Shown: positions 42,492-51,448, counted from the first letter of the stretch. The stretch: 64,000 bases of DNA from Butyrivibrio sp. INlla18 (GCF_900103635.1 NZ_FMXK01000008.1:124001-188000), one strand, 5' to 3'. Translations and numbers: made by a program. Notes: generated by a model from the sequence alone, not told the origin.

Positions 42492-43970
42492 ATGATCAAT
42501 ATTCCAGAGGTAAAAATCGGTCTTGTTGCAGTAAGCCGTGACTGTTTCCCAGCTTCACTTGCTGTAAACAGAAGAAAGGCTTTAGTAGAGGCCTACAAAA
42601 AGAACTACAACGACAAGGACGTTTATGAGTGTCCTGTTTGCATCATCGAGAGCGAGACTCAGACACTTGAGGCTCTTGAAGATGTAAAGAAGGCAGGATG
42701 TAACGCTCTTTGCGTATATCTTGGAAACTTCGGACCAGAAATTTCTGAGACACTTCTTGCAGAGAAGTTTGATGGACCTGTAATGTTCTGTGCGGCAGCA
42801 GAAGAGTCACAGGGCGACCTTATCGATGGTAGAGGAGATGCTTACTGCGGTATGCTCAATGCAAGCTACAACCTTCACCTTCGTAACGTTAAGGCATACA
42901 TCCCAGAGTATCCAGTAGGAACAGCTGATGAGTGTGCTAAGATGATCAACGAGTTCGTTCCAATCGCTAGAGCACTTGATGGACTTGCAAACCTCAAGGT
43001 TATTTCATTTGGACCACGTCCTATGAACTTCCTTGCTTGTAACGCTCCTATCCAGCAGATCTACAACATGGGTGCTGAAATTGAAGAGAATTCAGAGCTT
43101 GACCTCTTCGAGTCATTCAATAAGCATGCTGGTGATCCTAGAATCGCAGAAGTTAAGGCAGATATGGAAAAGGATCTTGGCGCTGGTAACAAGAAGCCTG
43201 AAATCCTTGAGAAGCTTGCTCAGTATGAGCTTACACTTCTTGACTGGATCGAAGAGCACAGAGGCGGCAAGAAATATGTATGTATCGCTGGTAAGTGCTG
43301 GCCTGCATTCCAGACACAGTTCGGATTCGTTCCTTGCTACGTTAACTCAAGACTTACAGGCAGAGGAATCCCTGTATCTTGCGAAGTAGATATCTATGGT
43401 GCAATTTCAGAGTTCATCGGAACATGCATTTCTGATGATGCTGTTACACTTCTTGATATCAACAACTCTGTACCTGCTGATATGTACGAGCAGTCAATCA
43501 AGGGCAAGTTCGACTACAAGCACACAGATACATTCATGGGCTTCCACTGCGGAAACACATGCACAAGCAAGCTTTCAAGCTGCGAGATGAAGTTCCAGAG
43601 AATCATGGCTAGAAACCTTCCTGAGGAGGTTACACAGGGAACACTTGAAGGTGACATCATTCCTGGTGATATCACATTCTACAGACTTCAGAGCACATCA
43701 GACAATCACCTTAAGGCATATGTTGCACAGGGTGAGGTTCTTCCAGTTGCTACTCAGTCATTCGGTGGAATCGGTGTATTCGCTATTCCTGAGATGGGAA
43801 GATTCTATAGACACATCCTTATCCAGCACAACTTCCCTCATCATGGAGCAGTTGCATTTGGACACTTTGGAAAGGCTCTTTACGAAGTATTTAAGTATGT
43901 TGGAGCAGAAGTTATTGGCTACAATCAGCCAGCTTCACTTCCATATCCAACAGAGAATCCATTCGTGTAA
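42492..43970 (+). CDS. L-fucose/L-arabinose isomerase-family sugar ketol-isomerase
   Basis: The 492-residue soluble protein matches the L-fucose isomerase fold family: VKIGLVAVSRDCFPASLAVN, NALCVYLGNFGPE, KVISFGPRPMNFLACNAPIQ, CWPAFQTQFGFVPCYVNSRL and a C-terminal HNFPHHGAVAFGHFGKALYE. Enzymes of this fold convert aldoses to ketoses with Mn2+. In this locus the substrate could be D-xylose, L-arabinose or another released sugar. No canonical xylose isomerase is present in the window, while xylulokinase is (62230). It has a good ribosome binding site (AAAGGGG) and is followed at once by three hairpin repeats. Confidence 0.85.
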   Translation: MINIPEVKIGLVAVSRDCFPASLAVNRRKALVEAYKKNYNDKDVYECPVCIIESETQTLEALEDVKKAGCNALCVYLGNFGPEISETLLAEKFDGPVMFCAAAEESQGDLIDGRGDAYCGMLNASYNLHLRNVKAYIPEYPVGTADECAKMINEFVPIARALDGLANLKVISFGPRPMNFLACNAPIQQIYNMGAEIEENSELDLFESFNKHAGDPRIAEVKADMEKDLGAGNKKPEILEKLAQYELTLLDWIEEHRGGKKYVCIAGKCWPAFQTQFGFVPCYVNSRLTGRGIPVSCEVDIYGAISEFIGTCISDDAVTLLDINNSVPADMYEQSIKGKFDYKHTDTFMGFHCGNTCTSKLSSCEMKFQRIMARNLPEEVTQGTLEGDIIPGDITFYRLQSTSDNHLKAYVAQGEVLPVATQSFGGIGVFAIPEMGRFYRHILIQHNFPHHGAVAFGHFGKALYEVFKYVGAEVIGYNQPASLPYPTENPFV

Positions 43971-43971
43971 A

Positions 43972-44002
43972 GCACTTGGTGAGGTCCTTTCGAACCTAGT
44001 GC
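43972..44002 (+). repeat. Covarying hairpin repeat, copy 2
   Basis: GCACT.GGT (43972-43980) pairs with ACC.AGTGC (43994-44002) around the loop GAGGTCCTTTCGA. It starts two bases after the isomerase stop. Compared with copy 1 the inner pairs change GGC/GCT to GGT/ACC, keeping the stem. Confidence 0.65.
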
Positions 44003-44008
44003 GCACCG

Positions 44009-44054
44009 CTTCTTTGTACTTAGCGAGGTTCTATCGAGCTTAGTACAGAAGAAG
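44009..44054 (+). repeat. Covarying hairpin repeat, copy 3 with extended stem
   Basis: The core is GTACTTAGC (44016-44024) and GCTTAGTAC (44038-44046) around GAGGTTCTATCGA. The stem extends outward through CTTCTTT (44009) and GAAGAAG (to 44054). Confidence 0.65.
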
Positions 44055-44064
44055 GTTCGATAAA

Positions 44065-44094
44065 GCACTTGACGAGGTATCGTCAATTAGGGGC
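44065..44094 (+). repeat. Covarying hairpin repeat, copy 4 (shortened)
   Basis: TTGACGA (44069-44075) pairs perfectly with TCGTCAA (44080-44086). GAGGTA of the loop is kept but the rest is deleted. The flank GCACTT matches copy 2. Confidence 0.55.
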
Positions 44095-44120
44095 TATGGG
44101 GTTTTAGTTTAATAATAAAG

Positions 44121-44156
44121 TGCCACTTTGGAGGTTGCTCCAAAGTGGCATTTCTT
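44121..44156 (+). terminator. Intrinsic terminator after the isomerase and hairpin repeats
   Basis: TGCCACTTTGGAG (44121-44133) pairs with CTCCAAAGTGGCA (44138-44150), followed by TTTCTT. The hairpin repeats lie between the gene and this terminator and so are probably transcribed. Confidence 0.9.
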
Positions 44157-44209
44157 ATATAATTGTTTATGTTAAGAAAAATGTAAAAATCCGAGGGGAG
44201 TCAGTGTAA

Positions 44210-45895
44210 ATGAAAAAAGTGGGAAAACTCATTCTTTCAGTAGGAATGCTCATCTCTGCGGTAGCACTCCTATCTTTTTCGCCTGTAGGCTGCATTACAG
44301 CTGAGGCTGCAGGAGCAGGACCAGAAGTTGCAGTAGGCATCGATGTTTCTAAATATCAGGGAGCAATCAACTGGCAACAGGTCAAAGCTTCAGGTATCAG
44401 ATTCGCTATGATCCGTGTTGGTACTACCAAGAAGGGTCTCGACGAACAGTTTGTAAATAACATCAACGGAGCTAATGCTGCTGGCGTTAGAACAGGTATC
44501 TATATCTATTCTTATGCTACAACTCCAGAGGCAGCAGCTGCAGAGGCCAACCAGGTTCTTGCATGGATCGCTCCTTATTCAGTAACTTTCCCAGTTGCAA
44601 TTGATATTGAGGATCAGTGTCAGAGAGGACTTAATGCTGCTCAGCTTCAGGCTATCGCAGATACTTTCTGTGGAATACTTAATGCTAATGGATATGAGAC
44701 AATGGTTTACGCAAGTCGTAACTGGTTCCTTCAGAGAATGCCTAGTGTGGCTTCAGCAAAGTGGGTTGCTCAGTACAACTCAGCATGTGATTATCCTGGT
44801 GAGTATGCTATGTGGCAGTCAACAAGCCATGGTTCATATGCAGGTGTTCCTTCAAGGGTAGACGTTAATCACCTCTACACAGATTATTTCTCTCGTATCA
44901 TTCCAGAGGGATTTAATAGCTGGGGCGGACACGTATTCTACTACAGCAATTACCGTAAGCAGTATGGTTGGCTAAACCTTGCAAACGGAAGATATCATAC
45001 AGATGCTAATGGATTTGTTCAGACTGGTTGGTTCCAGGATGAGACAGGTATCTACTACCTGAAGCCAGCAGAAGGCGGACTTGCAGCAGTTGGATTTAAT
45101 GATATCGACGGTTCAAGATTCTACTTTGATGCGAATGGTAATAGATGCACAGGTCTTCTTAATCTTGGAGAAGCTGGTGTATATTATGCTAATGCTGATG
45201 GTGTTTGTCAGAAGGGCTTTGTACAGTTCGAAGATGGTATTCACTATTTTGATGAAAACTATGCAATGCGCGCAGGTCTTACACAGATTGGTGACAAGCT
45301 TTACTTCTTTGGTCCGAGTGGTGCAATGCAGACAGGTATGATCGCACTTGAAACTGGTAAGTACATGTTTGGTGCAGATGGTATCGCAATTAGCGGATGG
45401 TTCTCCAATGAGCAGGGCCAGAGATTTTACTTCGCACCTGATACACATACAGCAGTTACAGGCCTTGTAACTCTTGATAAAGCTAACTACATGTTTGACG
45501 CAGAAGGCGTTATGCAGACAGGCTGGTCAGGAGATGTTGCTAGCAGATTCTACTTTGGACCAGACGGCAAGATGGTTACAGGCTGGAATGCAATCGACGG
45601 CAAGAACTTCTACTTTGGCGCAGATGGTAAGATGGTTGTTGGACTTGCATCTCTCAAGGATGGTGTTTACTATCTTGATCCTACTGATGGACACCAGGTT
45701 GTTGGATGGGTACAGACTCCAGAAGGTTGGAGATACTTCGATGTTAACAACGGTAGAATGCTTGTAAAGGTTACAGCACTTCTTGATAACGTAAATTGCA
45801 CATTTGACAAGAACGGAATCCTTGTTGATCCAGCAGGCTGGACACCAGGAACTCCAGCACCTGCACCTGCTCCAGAAGCAGCACCAGCAGGCTGA
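44210..45895 (+). CDS. GH25 lysozyme with choline/glucan-binding-type repeats
   Basis: The 561-residue secreted protein has a signal peptide (about 1-34, ending AEAAGA). A GH25 muramidase domain follows, about 40-230 (VGIDVSKYQGAINWQQVK, TFPVAIDIEDQC, VYASRNWFLQ). Some 12-14 aromatic/Gly-rich repeats of about 20 residues run about 235-530 (NGFVQTGWFQDETGIYYL, DGKMVTGWNAIDGKNFYFG). A Pro/Ala tail closes it. These repeats bind choline or cell-wall glycans in related proteins. Function: cell-wall hydrolysis, autolysis or remodelling. It has its own terminator. Confidence 0.93.
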   Translation: MKKVGKLILSVGMLISAVALLSFSPVGCITAEAAGAGPEVAVGIDVSKYQGAINWQQVKASGIRFAMIRVGTTKKGLDEQFVNNINGANAAGVRTGIYIYSYATTPEAAAAEANQVLAWIAPYSVTFPVAIDIEDQCQRGLNAAQLQAIADTFCGILNANGYETMVYASRNWFLQRMPSVASAKWVAQYNSACDYPGEYAMWQSTSHGSYAGVPSRVDVNHLYTDYFSRIIPEGFNSWGGHVFYYSNYRKQYGWLNLANGRYHTDANGFVQTGWFQDETGIYYLKPAEGGLAAVGFNDIDGSRFYFDANGNRCTGLLNLGEAGVYYANADGVCQKGFVQFEDGIHYFDENYAMRAGLTQIGDKLYFFGPSGAMQTGMIALETGKYMFGADGIAISGWFSNEQGQRFYFAPDTHTAVTGLVTLDKANYMFDAEGVMQTGWSGDVASRFYFGPDGKMVTGWNAIDGKNFYFGADGKMVVGLASLKDGVYYLDPTDGHQVVGWVQTPEGWRYFDVNNGRMLVKVTALLDNVNCTFDKNGILVDPAGWTPGTPAPAPAPEAAPAG

Positions 45896-45911
45896 TAAAA
45901 GAAATTTGATC

Positions 45912-45949
45912 GAGAGAAGTTGCCATTTGTGTGGTGACTTCTCTTTTTT
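45912..45949 (+). terminator. Intrinsic terminator of the GH25 gene
   Basis: AGAGAAGT..CC pairs with GG..ACTTCTCT (wobble pairs inside), followed by six T residues. Confidence 0.85.
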
Positions 45950-45953
45950 GTGG

Positions 45954-46075
45954 AAAGTGAGCTATAGGGACGGAGGAAGTGAGCCATAGGGACGGAGGTT
46001 GGGGCTCATTTTTGCAAAAAATGAGCCCCAACCTCCGTCCCTATGGCTCACTTCCTCTGTCCTCAAGACTCACTT
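45954..46075. repeat. REP-like palindrome cluster (GGGACGGAGG family)
   Basis: A perfect 41-bp inverted repeat (45973-46013 and 46017-46057) contains GAGCCATAGGGACGGAGG and a TGAGCC/GGCTCA stem with a 3-base spacer. A degenerate third unit (45957-45976, GTGAGCTATAGGGACGGAGG) and its partner on the right extend the imperfect palindrome to about 120 bp. A related single unit is at 62084-62120. No transposase gene lies here. It resembles REP elements mobilised by Y1-type transposases, recalled rather than searched. Confidence 0.75.
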
Positions 46076-46144
46076 TTTACGAAAACTTTGACATGTGGTA
46101 AAATGGAAAAAGTGTTTATTAGAGGACGACGGAAAGGAAACGTT

Positions 46145-47374
46145 ATGAACTTAGAAGAAGCAAAAAAGAAACTTGAGGAGTATGGCCAGAGCCATGTTCT
46201 CAAATATTATGATGAGCTTTCAGATGGCGAGAAGGCTGATCTTCTTCAGCAGATCGAGGATACAGATTTTGCTGTACTTGAAAACTGCAAGAACCTTGGA
46301 AAGAGTGAAGGAAGGGGACAGTTTGCTCCACTTGCAGCAATGCAGGTTTCCGAGATTGAAAAGAGAAAAGATGAATTCACTAAGATTGGTGTAGAGGCTA
46401 TTAAGGCTGGTAAGGTGGCAGCAGTTCTTTTAGCTGGTGGAATGGGCACAAGACTTGGTTCAGACAACCCTAAGGGAATGTATGATATCGGTCTTACCAA
46501 GCACGTTTACATCTTCCAGAGAATTATCGAGAACCTTCAGGATACAGTTAAGGCTGCAGGCGGCGCATATATTCATCTCTTTATCATGACAAGTGAAAAG
46601 AATAATGATGCTACAGTAAACTTCCTTAAGGAGCATAACTACTTTGGATATCCAGAGGATAAGGTAACATTCTTTAAGCAGGATATGGCGCCAGCTTCAG
46701 ATTATGAAGGAAAGGTTTACATGGAAGGTAAGGGCAGGATCTCAACATCACCTAATGGTAATGCTGGTTGGTATTCATCAATGCTCAAGGCAGGCCTTCG
46801 TGATGTTATCCTTGCAGAGGGCATCGAGTGGATCGATATCTTTGCAGTAGATAACGTTCTTCAGAGAATCGCAGATCCTTGCTTTGTGGGCGCAACACTT
46901 AATGCAGTTGTTGATTGTGGCGCTAAGGTTGTTCGTAAGAGCGCACCAGACGAGAAGGTTGGTGTTATGTGCCTTGAGGATGGCAAGCCATCTATCGTTG
47001 AGTATTATGAGCTTTCACAGGAAATGATGGATGCCAAGGATGCTAACGGCGATCCAGCATACAACTATGGTGTAATCCTTAACTATCTCTTCAACGAGAA
47101 GGCTCTTAATGAGATTGCCAAGAAGACTCTTCCTCTTCACGTTGTTGAGAAGAAGATTCCTTATATTGATGAGAACGCTGAGCTTGTTAAACCTGAGAAG
47201 CCAAATGGCTGCAAGTTTGAGCAGCTTGTTCTTGATATGATCCACATGCTTGATAGCTGCCTTCCTTATGAGGTAGTAAGAGAGTATGAGTTCGCACCAA
47301 TCAAGAACAAAGAAGGTGTGGATTCAGTAGAGTCTGCAAGAGAACTTTGCAAGAAGTGTGGTATTGAGCTTTAA
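46145..47374 (+). CDS. UDPGP-type nucleotidyltransferase (UTP-hexose-1-phosphate uridylyltransferase)
   Basis: The 409-residue protein has the uridylyltransferase signature LLAGGMGTRLGSDNPKGMYD at about residues 95-113. IFVMTS-like and PNGNAGWYSSM segments and DNVLQRIADPCFVG (sugar-binding) follow. It makes UDP-glucose, UDP-galactose or UDP-GlcNAc from UTP and the sugar-1-phosphate; the exact sugar is not clear. ATG 46145 is chosen, behind GGAAAGG. A longer frame from 46043 reads through the REP-like palindrome and is not coding. It is followed after 141 bp by galE, which fits a shared UDP-sugar supply role. Confidence 0.9.
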   Translation: MNLEEAKKKLEEYGQSHVLKYYDELSDGEKADLLQQIEDTDFAVLENCKNLGKSEGRGQFAPLAAMQVSEIEKRKDEFTKIGVEAIKAGKVAAVLLAGGMGTRLGSDNPKGMYDIGLTKHVYIFQRIIENLQDTVKAAGGAYIHLFIMTSEKNNDATVNFLKEHNYFGYPEDKVTFFKQDMAPASDYEGKVYMEGKGRISTSPNGNAGWYSSMLKAGLRDVILAEGIEWIDIFAVDNVLQRIADPCFVGATLNAVVDCGAKVVRKSAPDEKVGVMCLEDGKPSIVEYYELSQEMMDAKDANGDPAYNYGVILNYLFNEKALNEIAKKTLPLHVVEKKIPYIDENAELVKPEKPNGCKFEQLVLDMIHMLDSCLPYEVVREYEFAPIKNKEGVDSVESARELCKKCGIEL

Positions 47375-47515
47375 TTACAATCAGTTAACATTATGACAGG
47401 TACGCATAACAAAAGAACGTTGTAATATAGTAATTCACTTACTAAAATAAAAGCCAAGATAATAATTTGTGAAAACAGACAACATTTTGCAAAGAACAAA
47501 AAGAGAGGTATCAAA

Positions 47516-48532
47516 ATGGCAATTCTAGTAACAGGTGGAGCAGGATATATCGGATCACACACAGTCGTTGAGCTTCAGAACGCTGGATACGACGTGGTAG
47601 TTATGGACAATCTGGCAAATGCGAGCAAGAAAGTAATTGGCAGAGTTGAGGCGCTTACTGGTAAAAAAGTGCCATTTTATGAGGCAGATATTAGAAACAG
47701 AGAGGATCTCGAGAAGATCTTTTCAACAGAGAAGATTGACAGCGTAATTCACTTCGCTGGACTTAAGGCAGTAGGCGAGTCAGTTCAGAAGCCTTGGGAG
47801 TATTATGACAACAACATCACAGGAACACTTACACTTGTTGATGTCATGAGAAAGCATAACTGCAAGAACATCATCTTCTCATCTTCAGCAACAGTTTATG
47901 GTAACCCAGCATTTATTCCTATCACAGAGGAATGCCCTAAGGGAACATGTACAAACCCTTATGGATGGACAAAGTCAATGCTTGAGCAGGTTCTTACAGA
48001 TATTCAGAAGGCTGATCCAGAGTGGAATGTAGTTCTTCTTAGATACTTCAATCCAATCGGAGCACACAAGAGTGGAACAATCGGTGAGAATCCTAATGGA
48101 ATTCCTAACAACCTTATGCCATACATCACACAGGTTGCAGTAGGTAAGCTCCCAGAACTCAATGTATTTGGTAACGACTACGATACACCAGACGGAACCG
48201 GCGTACGTGATTACATCCACGTAGTTGACCTTGCAGTAGGACATGTTAAGGCTCTCAAGAAGCTTGCTCCTGGAAGCGGACTTAACATCTACAACCTTGG
48301 TACAGGCGTAGGATACAGCGTACTTGATATCGTTAAGAACTTCGAAGAAGCTACAGGAGTTAAGATCCCATACGTGATCAGAGACAGACGTCCTGGTGAT
48401 ATCGCAACATGCTACTCAAATGCTGACAAGGCAGAGAAGGAGCTTGGCTGGAAGGCTGAGAATGGTATCAAAGAAATGTGCGCAGATTCATGGAAGTGGC
48501 AGAGCCAGAATCCTAACGGATACGAAGACTGA
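47516..48532 (+). CDS. galE: UDP-glucose 4-epimerase
   Basis: The 338-residue protein is a full-length short-chain dehydrogenase-type epimerase. The NAD-binding GGAGYIGSH is at residues 7-15, the catalytic Ser in SSSATVYG, and Tyr/Lys in YGWTKSM. Further marks are [30 protein letters not shown] and [15 protein letters not shown]. It interconverts UDP-glucose and UDP-galactose. GAGAGG precedes the start. It lies 48 bp before the PHP gene. Confidence 0.97.
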   Translation: MAILVTGGAGYIGSHTVVELQNAGYDVVVMDNLANASKKVIGRVEALTGKKVPFYEADIRNREDLEKIFSTEKIDSVIHFAGLKAVGESVQKPWEYYDNNITGTLTLVDVMRKHNCKNIIFSSSATVYGNPAFIPITEECPKGTCTNPYGWTKSMLEQVLTDIQKADPEWNVVLLRYFNPIGAHKSGTIGENPNGIPNNLMPYITQVAVGKLPELNVFGNDYDTPDGTGVRDYIHVVDLAVGHVKALKKLAPGSGLNIYNLGTGVGYSVLDIVKNFEEATGVKIPYVIRDRRPGDIATCYSNADKAEKELGWKAENGIKEMCADSWKWQSQNPNGYED

Positions 48533-48579
48533 CCATGATAGCGTGATATGGGGGAAGTAAGAGAAATAGAGGTTTTTAG

Positions 48580-49392
48580 ATGTACCATATAGAATGTGAT
48601 ACCCATACACATACAATATATTCAAGACATGCATATTCAACTATAGAAGAGAATGTCAGAGCTGCCAGTGAGAAAGGAATCAAACTCCTTGGCAGTACTG
48701 ATCACTTCAGTGAAATGCTTTTTCCAGATTACAAAGACGTCAAGAATTATCAGTACTTCTTTGGAACTAATATGTGGCCAAGGCAGTTTCATGGCGTTAC
48801 TCTTTTAAGAGGCTGTGAGGCTGACATAGTAGATATGGAAGGCCATATGTTTGGATTTGACAACATCATTACCAAGTCTATCGTAGGTGATGAGATGGAA
48901 AGTCCAATGCCACTTATTGATATGGTATTTCGCAGAATGGACTACGTGATCGCAAGTGTTCATTCCAAGAGACATACAGTAGGTCATTCGGCAGCGGAGA
49001 ACACTCAGATGTTCATAAATGCCCTTAGCCATCCAAAGGTTCTTTTCATAGGACACATCGGAAGATCTGGTGTTGAGTTTGAGATGGACCCAGTGCTGAA
49101 GGCAGCCAAGGATATGAACAAGGCCCTTGAGATCAACGAGGCCAGCTTCTCATACGAAGGACATCATCAGAGTCTTTGTAGACAGGTGGCAGTAAGATGC
49201 GCAGAGCTTGGAGTTAAGATTGCAGTCAATACTGATGCTCATATGGCTTATGAGATTGGAAATGCATCTAAGGCTCTTGCAATGCTAGAGGACATCCACT
49301 TCCCGGAGGAACTCATCATTACCCGCACAAGGGAGAGTTTCCTTGAAGCCTTAAGAGCAAGTGGAGTTTTTACAGATAATATTATAAAATGA
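48580..49392 (+). CDS. PHP-domain metal-dependent phosphoesterase (YcdX-like)
   Basis: The 270-residue cytoplasmic protein has PHP metal motifs: CDTHTHTIYSRHAYSTIEEN at the N-terminus, STDHFSEM, a mid-region VIASVHSKRH, and a late AVNTDAHMAYE. The nine-ligand trinuclear pattern looks intact. Family members hydrolyse phosphate esters; the substrate is unknown. The start ATG follows AGAGG. It ends in a terminator hairpin at 49398-49436. Confidence 0.9.
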   Translation: MYHIECDTHTHTIYSRHAYSTIEENVRAASEKGIKLLGSTDHFSEMLFPDYKDVKNYQYFFGTNMWPRQFHGVTLLRGCEADIVDMEGHMFGFDNIITKSIVGDEMESPMPLIDMVFRRMDYVIASVHSKRHTVGHSAAENTQMFINALSHPKVLFIGHIGRSGVEFEMDPVLKAAKDMNKALEINEASFSYEGHHQSLCRQVAVRCAELGVKIAVNTDAHMAYEIGNASKALAMLEDIHFPEELIITRTRESFLEALRASGVFTDNIIK

Positions 49393-49397
49393 TTATA

Positions 49398-49436
49398 TGC
49401 TGGATTATGAGATAAGCTCATGATCCAGCATTTATT
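49398..49436 (+). terminator. Intrinsic terminator after the PHP gene
   Basis: TGCTGGAT...TGAG pairs with CTCATGATCCAGCA, followed by TTTATT. Confidence 0.8.
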
Positions 49437-49469
49437 ATGAAAAGAACTTTAACAAGGCGGTATTTATCT

Positions 49470-49739
49470 ATGTTTAGAATGTGGTGCAGAGTTGTTGATG
49501 ATAACCACTTGATCAAGGATACAGTGATATGCGATGAGACCTATGACAAAAGAACTCACAAAATAATGAACGCCCTTGAAAAGGCGTGCTATGAATTTGA
49601 CCTTCCAAAGCCTATTTGGCTGGACCCAATAGTTAAGGATTTTCAGCTACACAATAAATGCAGGTTCTATCAGGACTCTTTTATCGAGGAAATAGATTTC
49701 GACTATCTGGAAATACAGGTTTTAGAAGAAGATTATTAA
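49470..49739 (+). CDS. Conserved small hypothetical protein (89 aa)
   Basis: The product begins MFRMWCRVVDDNHLIKDTVI and ends EEIDFDYLEIQVLEEDY. I recall near-identical short proteins of unknown role in many Lachnospiraceae (an MF-x-MWxRVV-x-DNHLIKDTVI start and a FIEEIDFDYLEIQV end). Soluble, acidic C-terminus, no metal motif. The ATG at 49470 follows AAGGCGG by 9 bp. A longer frame starts at 49437 on top of the terminator and is less likely. Confidence 0.7.
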   Translation: MFRMWCRVVDDNHLIKDTVICDETYDKRTHKIMNALEKACYEFDLPKPIWLDPIVKDFQLHNKCRFYQDSFIEEIDFDYLEIQVLEEDY

Positions 49740-49834
49740 TTCTAATATTATTTTTTTATTATAAATTCAACACAATTCCGTCACAGAATGAAACTATACT
49801 AAAGCCATAATTTGAAAGGAAGAAGGTATGACCT

Positions 49835-51430
49835 ATGTTTGAAGAAGAAAACAAGCCAGGTACAAACAGCAACCCTTACAACAATTATAGTTATGGAAAT
49901 GGATATATGGGGAATAGCTCACAGAATTCTTACAGCTACGGTAACGGGCAACAGAGCTATGGAACTTATCAATATAGCTCCAATGGCAACATGAATTCTG
50001 GGGCAACAAATCAGGCGCCTGCGCCAAAGAAGAAAAATACAGCAGGCATCGCAGTAGCAATTATAGTAGCAATAGCTCTTTTGACTGGTGGCATTGGAGC
50101 GGGCTACTACGCAGTAACAAACAGACCAGAACTCTTTGCTAGTGTCAAAGATGGTTCCAAGCAGGTCGAGGAAACTCAGGAAGAAGCTCAGGACGAGACA
50201 GCAAAAGAGGAAGCTGCAGCAGAAGAAGCTTCACAGGCTGCAGAAGAGGCAGCAGAAGCAGAGAACAAGATCCAGACAACAACAGTTTCTGGTGAAGTTA
50301 AGGCAGTAGTTACCGATGTTACAGGTGTTGTATCAGAAGTAATGCCAGCAATGGTAATCATCCACAACAACTACACAGCTTCTCAGAACTACTTTGGATA
50401 TGTTCAGACTCAGGAAGCTCAGGCTTCAGGTAGTGGTATCATCGTAGGTGAGAACGATACAGAGCTTCTCATTGCAACTAACTACCACGTTATCGAAGGT
50501 GCAGATTCACTTGAAGTTATCTTTACAGATGATGCTTCAGTTCAGGCAGTTGTTAAAGGAACTGACCAGGATATGGACCTTGCAGTTATAGCAGTTATGC
50601 TTGATGACATTTCAGCAGATACTCTTGGTTCCATCAAGGTAGCAACTCTTGGCGATAGCGATTCACTTGTGCTTGGCGAGCCAGCAATTGCAATAGGTAA
50701 CGCTCTTGGATATGGCCAGTCAGTTACAACAGGTGTTATCTCAGCTATCAACAGAGAAGTTGAGATCTCAGAGGGTGTATATCAGACATTTATCCAGACA
50801 GACGCAGCGATCAACCCAGGTAACTCAGGTGGCGCGCTTCTTAATATTTCTGGTGAAGTGATCGGTATCAACTCTAACAAGATCGGTGGCGAGACAATTG
50901 AAGGTATGGGCTATGCTATTCCTATTTCAGTTGCACGTCCTATCATCGACAAGCTCATGAATGAAGAGACCAAGGTTAAGGTTTCTGATGAAGAGAGAGG
51001 ATATCTTGGAATTTCAGGTGTGACAGTTACATCATCAGTATCTCAGATGTATGGACTTCCACTTGGCATCTACGTTGCAGAAGTTGCTGATGGCGGTGGG
51101 GCACAGGCAGCAGGTATGCAGAAGGGCGATGTCATCGTTGGATTTGAAGGCGATGAGATCACATCAATGGATGAGCTTCAGAACAAGCTTGAGTATTATT
51201 CAGCCGGCACAACAGTTAAGGTTACTGTTAAAAGAGCTAACGGCGCAGAATATTCAGAGATCACTATGGACCTTACACTCGGCAAGGCTATGGCTGATTC
51301 TAATGCAACAAATGGAAGCGGCAATTCTGGCAATGGCAATGGGTCAGAAAGCGGCAACAATGGCGGCAATGTAGACCAGCAGCCAGCCGGCGATCCAAAT
51401 GCTAAGAGCGGCCAGGGTAGCGGTCACTAA
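49835..51430 (+). CDS. HtrA/DegP-like membrane-anchored serine protease
   Basis: The 531-residue protein starts with a Tyr/Gly/Asn/Ser-rich cytoplasmic segment (about 1-65). One membrane helix follows (about 70-92, AGIAVAIIVAIALLTGGIGA), then a Glu/Ala-rich linker, the trypsin-like domain and one PDZ domain (about 385-480), then a Gly/Asn/Ser tail. The triad is His218 (NYHVIEGAD), Asp248 (DMDLAVI) and Ser331 (NPGNSGGALL). It degrades or refolds damaged envelope proteins. The layout matches Firmicutes HtrA. It is followed by clpX at 18 bp spacing, a plausible protein-quality-control unit. Confidence 0.94.
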   Translation: MFEEENKPGTNSNPYNNYSYGNGYMGNSSQNSYSYGNGQQSYGTYQYSSNGNMNSGATNQAPAPKKKNTAGIAVAIIVAIALLTGGIGAGYYAVTNRPELFASVKDGSKQVEETQEEAQDETAKEEAAAEEASQAAEEAAEAENKIQTTTVSGEVKAVVTDVTGVVSEVMPAMVIIHNNYTASQNYFGYVQTQEAQASGSGIIVGENDTELLIATNYHVIEGADSLEVIFTDDASVQAVVKGTDQDMDLAVIAVMLDDISADTLGSIKVATLGDSDSLVLGEPAIAIGNALGYGQSVTTGVISAINREVEISEGVYQTFIQTDAAINPGNSGGALLNISGEVIGINSNKIGGETIEGMGYAIPISVARPIIDKLMNEETKVKVSDEERGYLGISGVTVTSSVSQMYGLPLGIYVAEVADGGGAQAAGMQKGDVIVGFEGDEITSMDELQNKLEYYSAGTTVKVTVKRANGAEYSEITMDLTLGKAMADSNATNGSGNSGNGNGSESGNNGGNVDQQPAGDPNAKSGQGSGH

Positions 51431-51448
51431 TAATTTAATGAGGTATAT

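Noticed and set aside
46043-46144. N-terminal extension of the UDPGP enzyme (34 residues)
   Set aside because: It is read through the REP-like palindrome, while ATG 46145 has a ribosome binding site and begins the family-like sequence.
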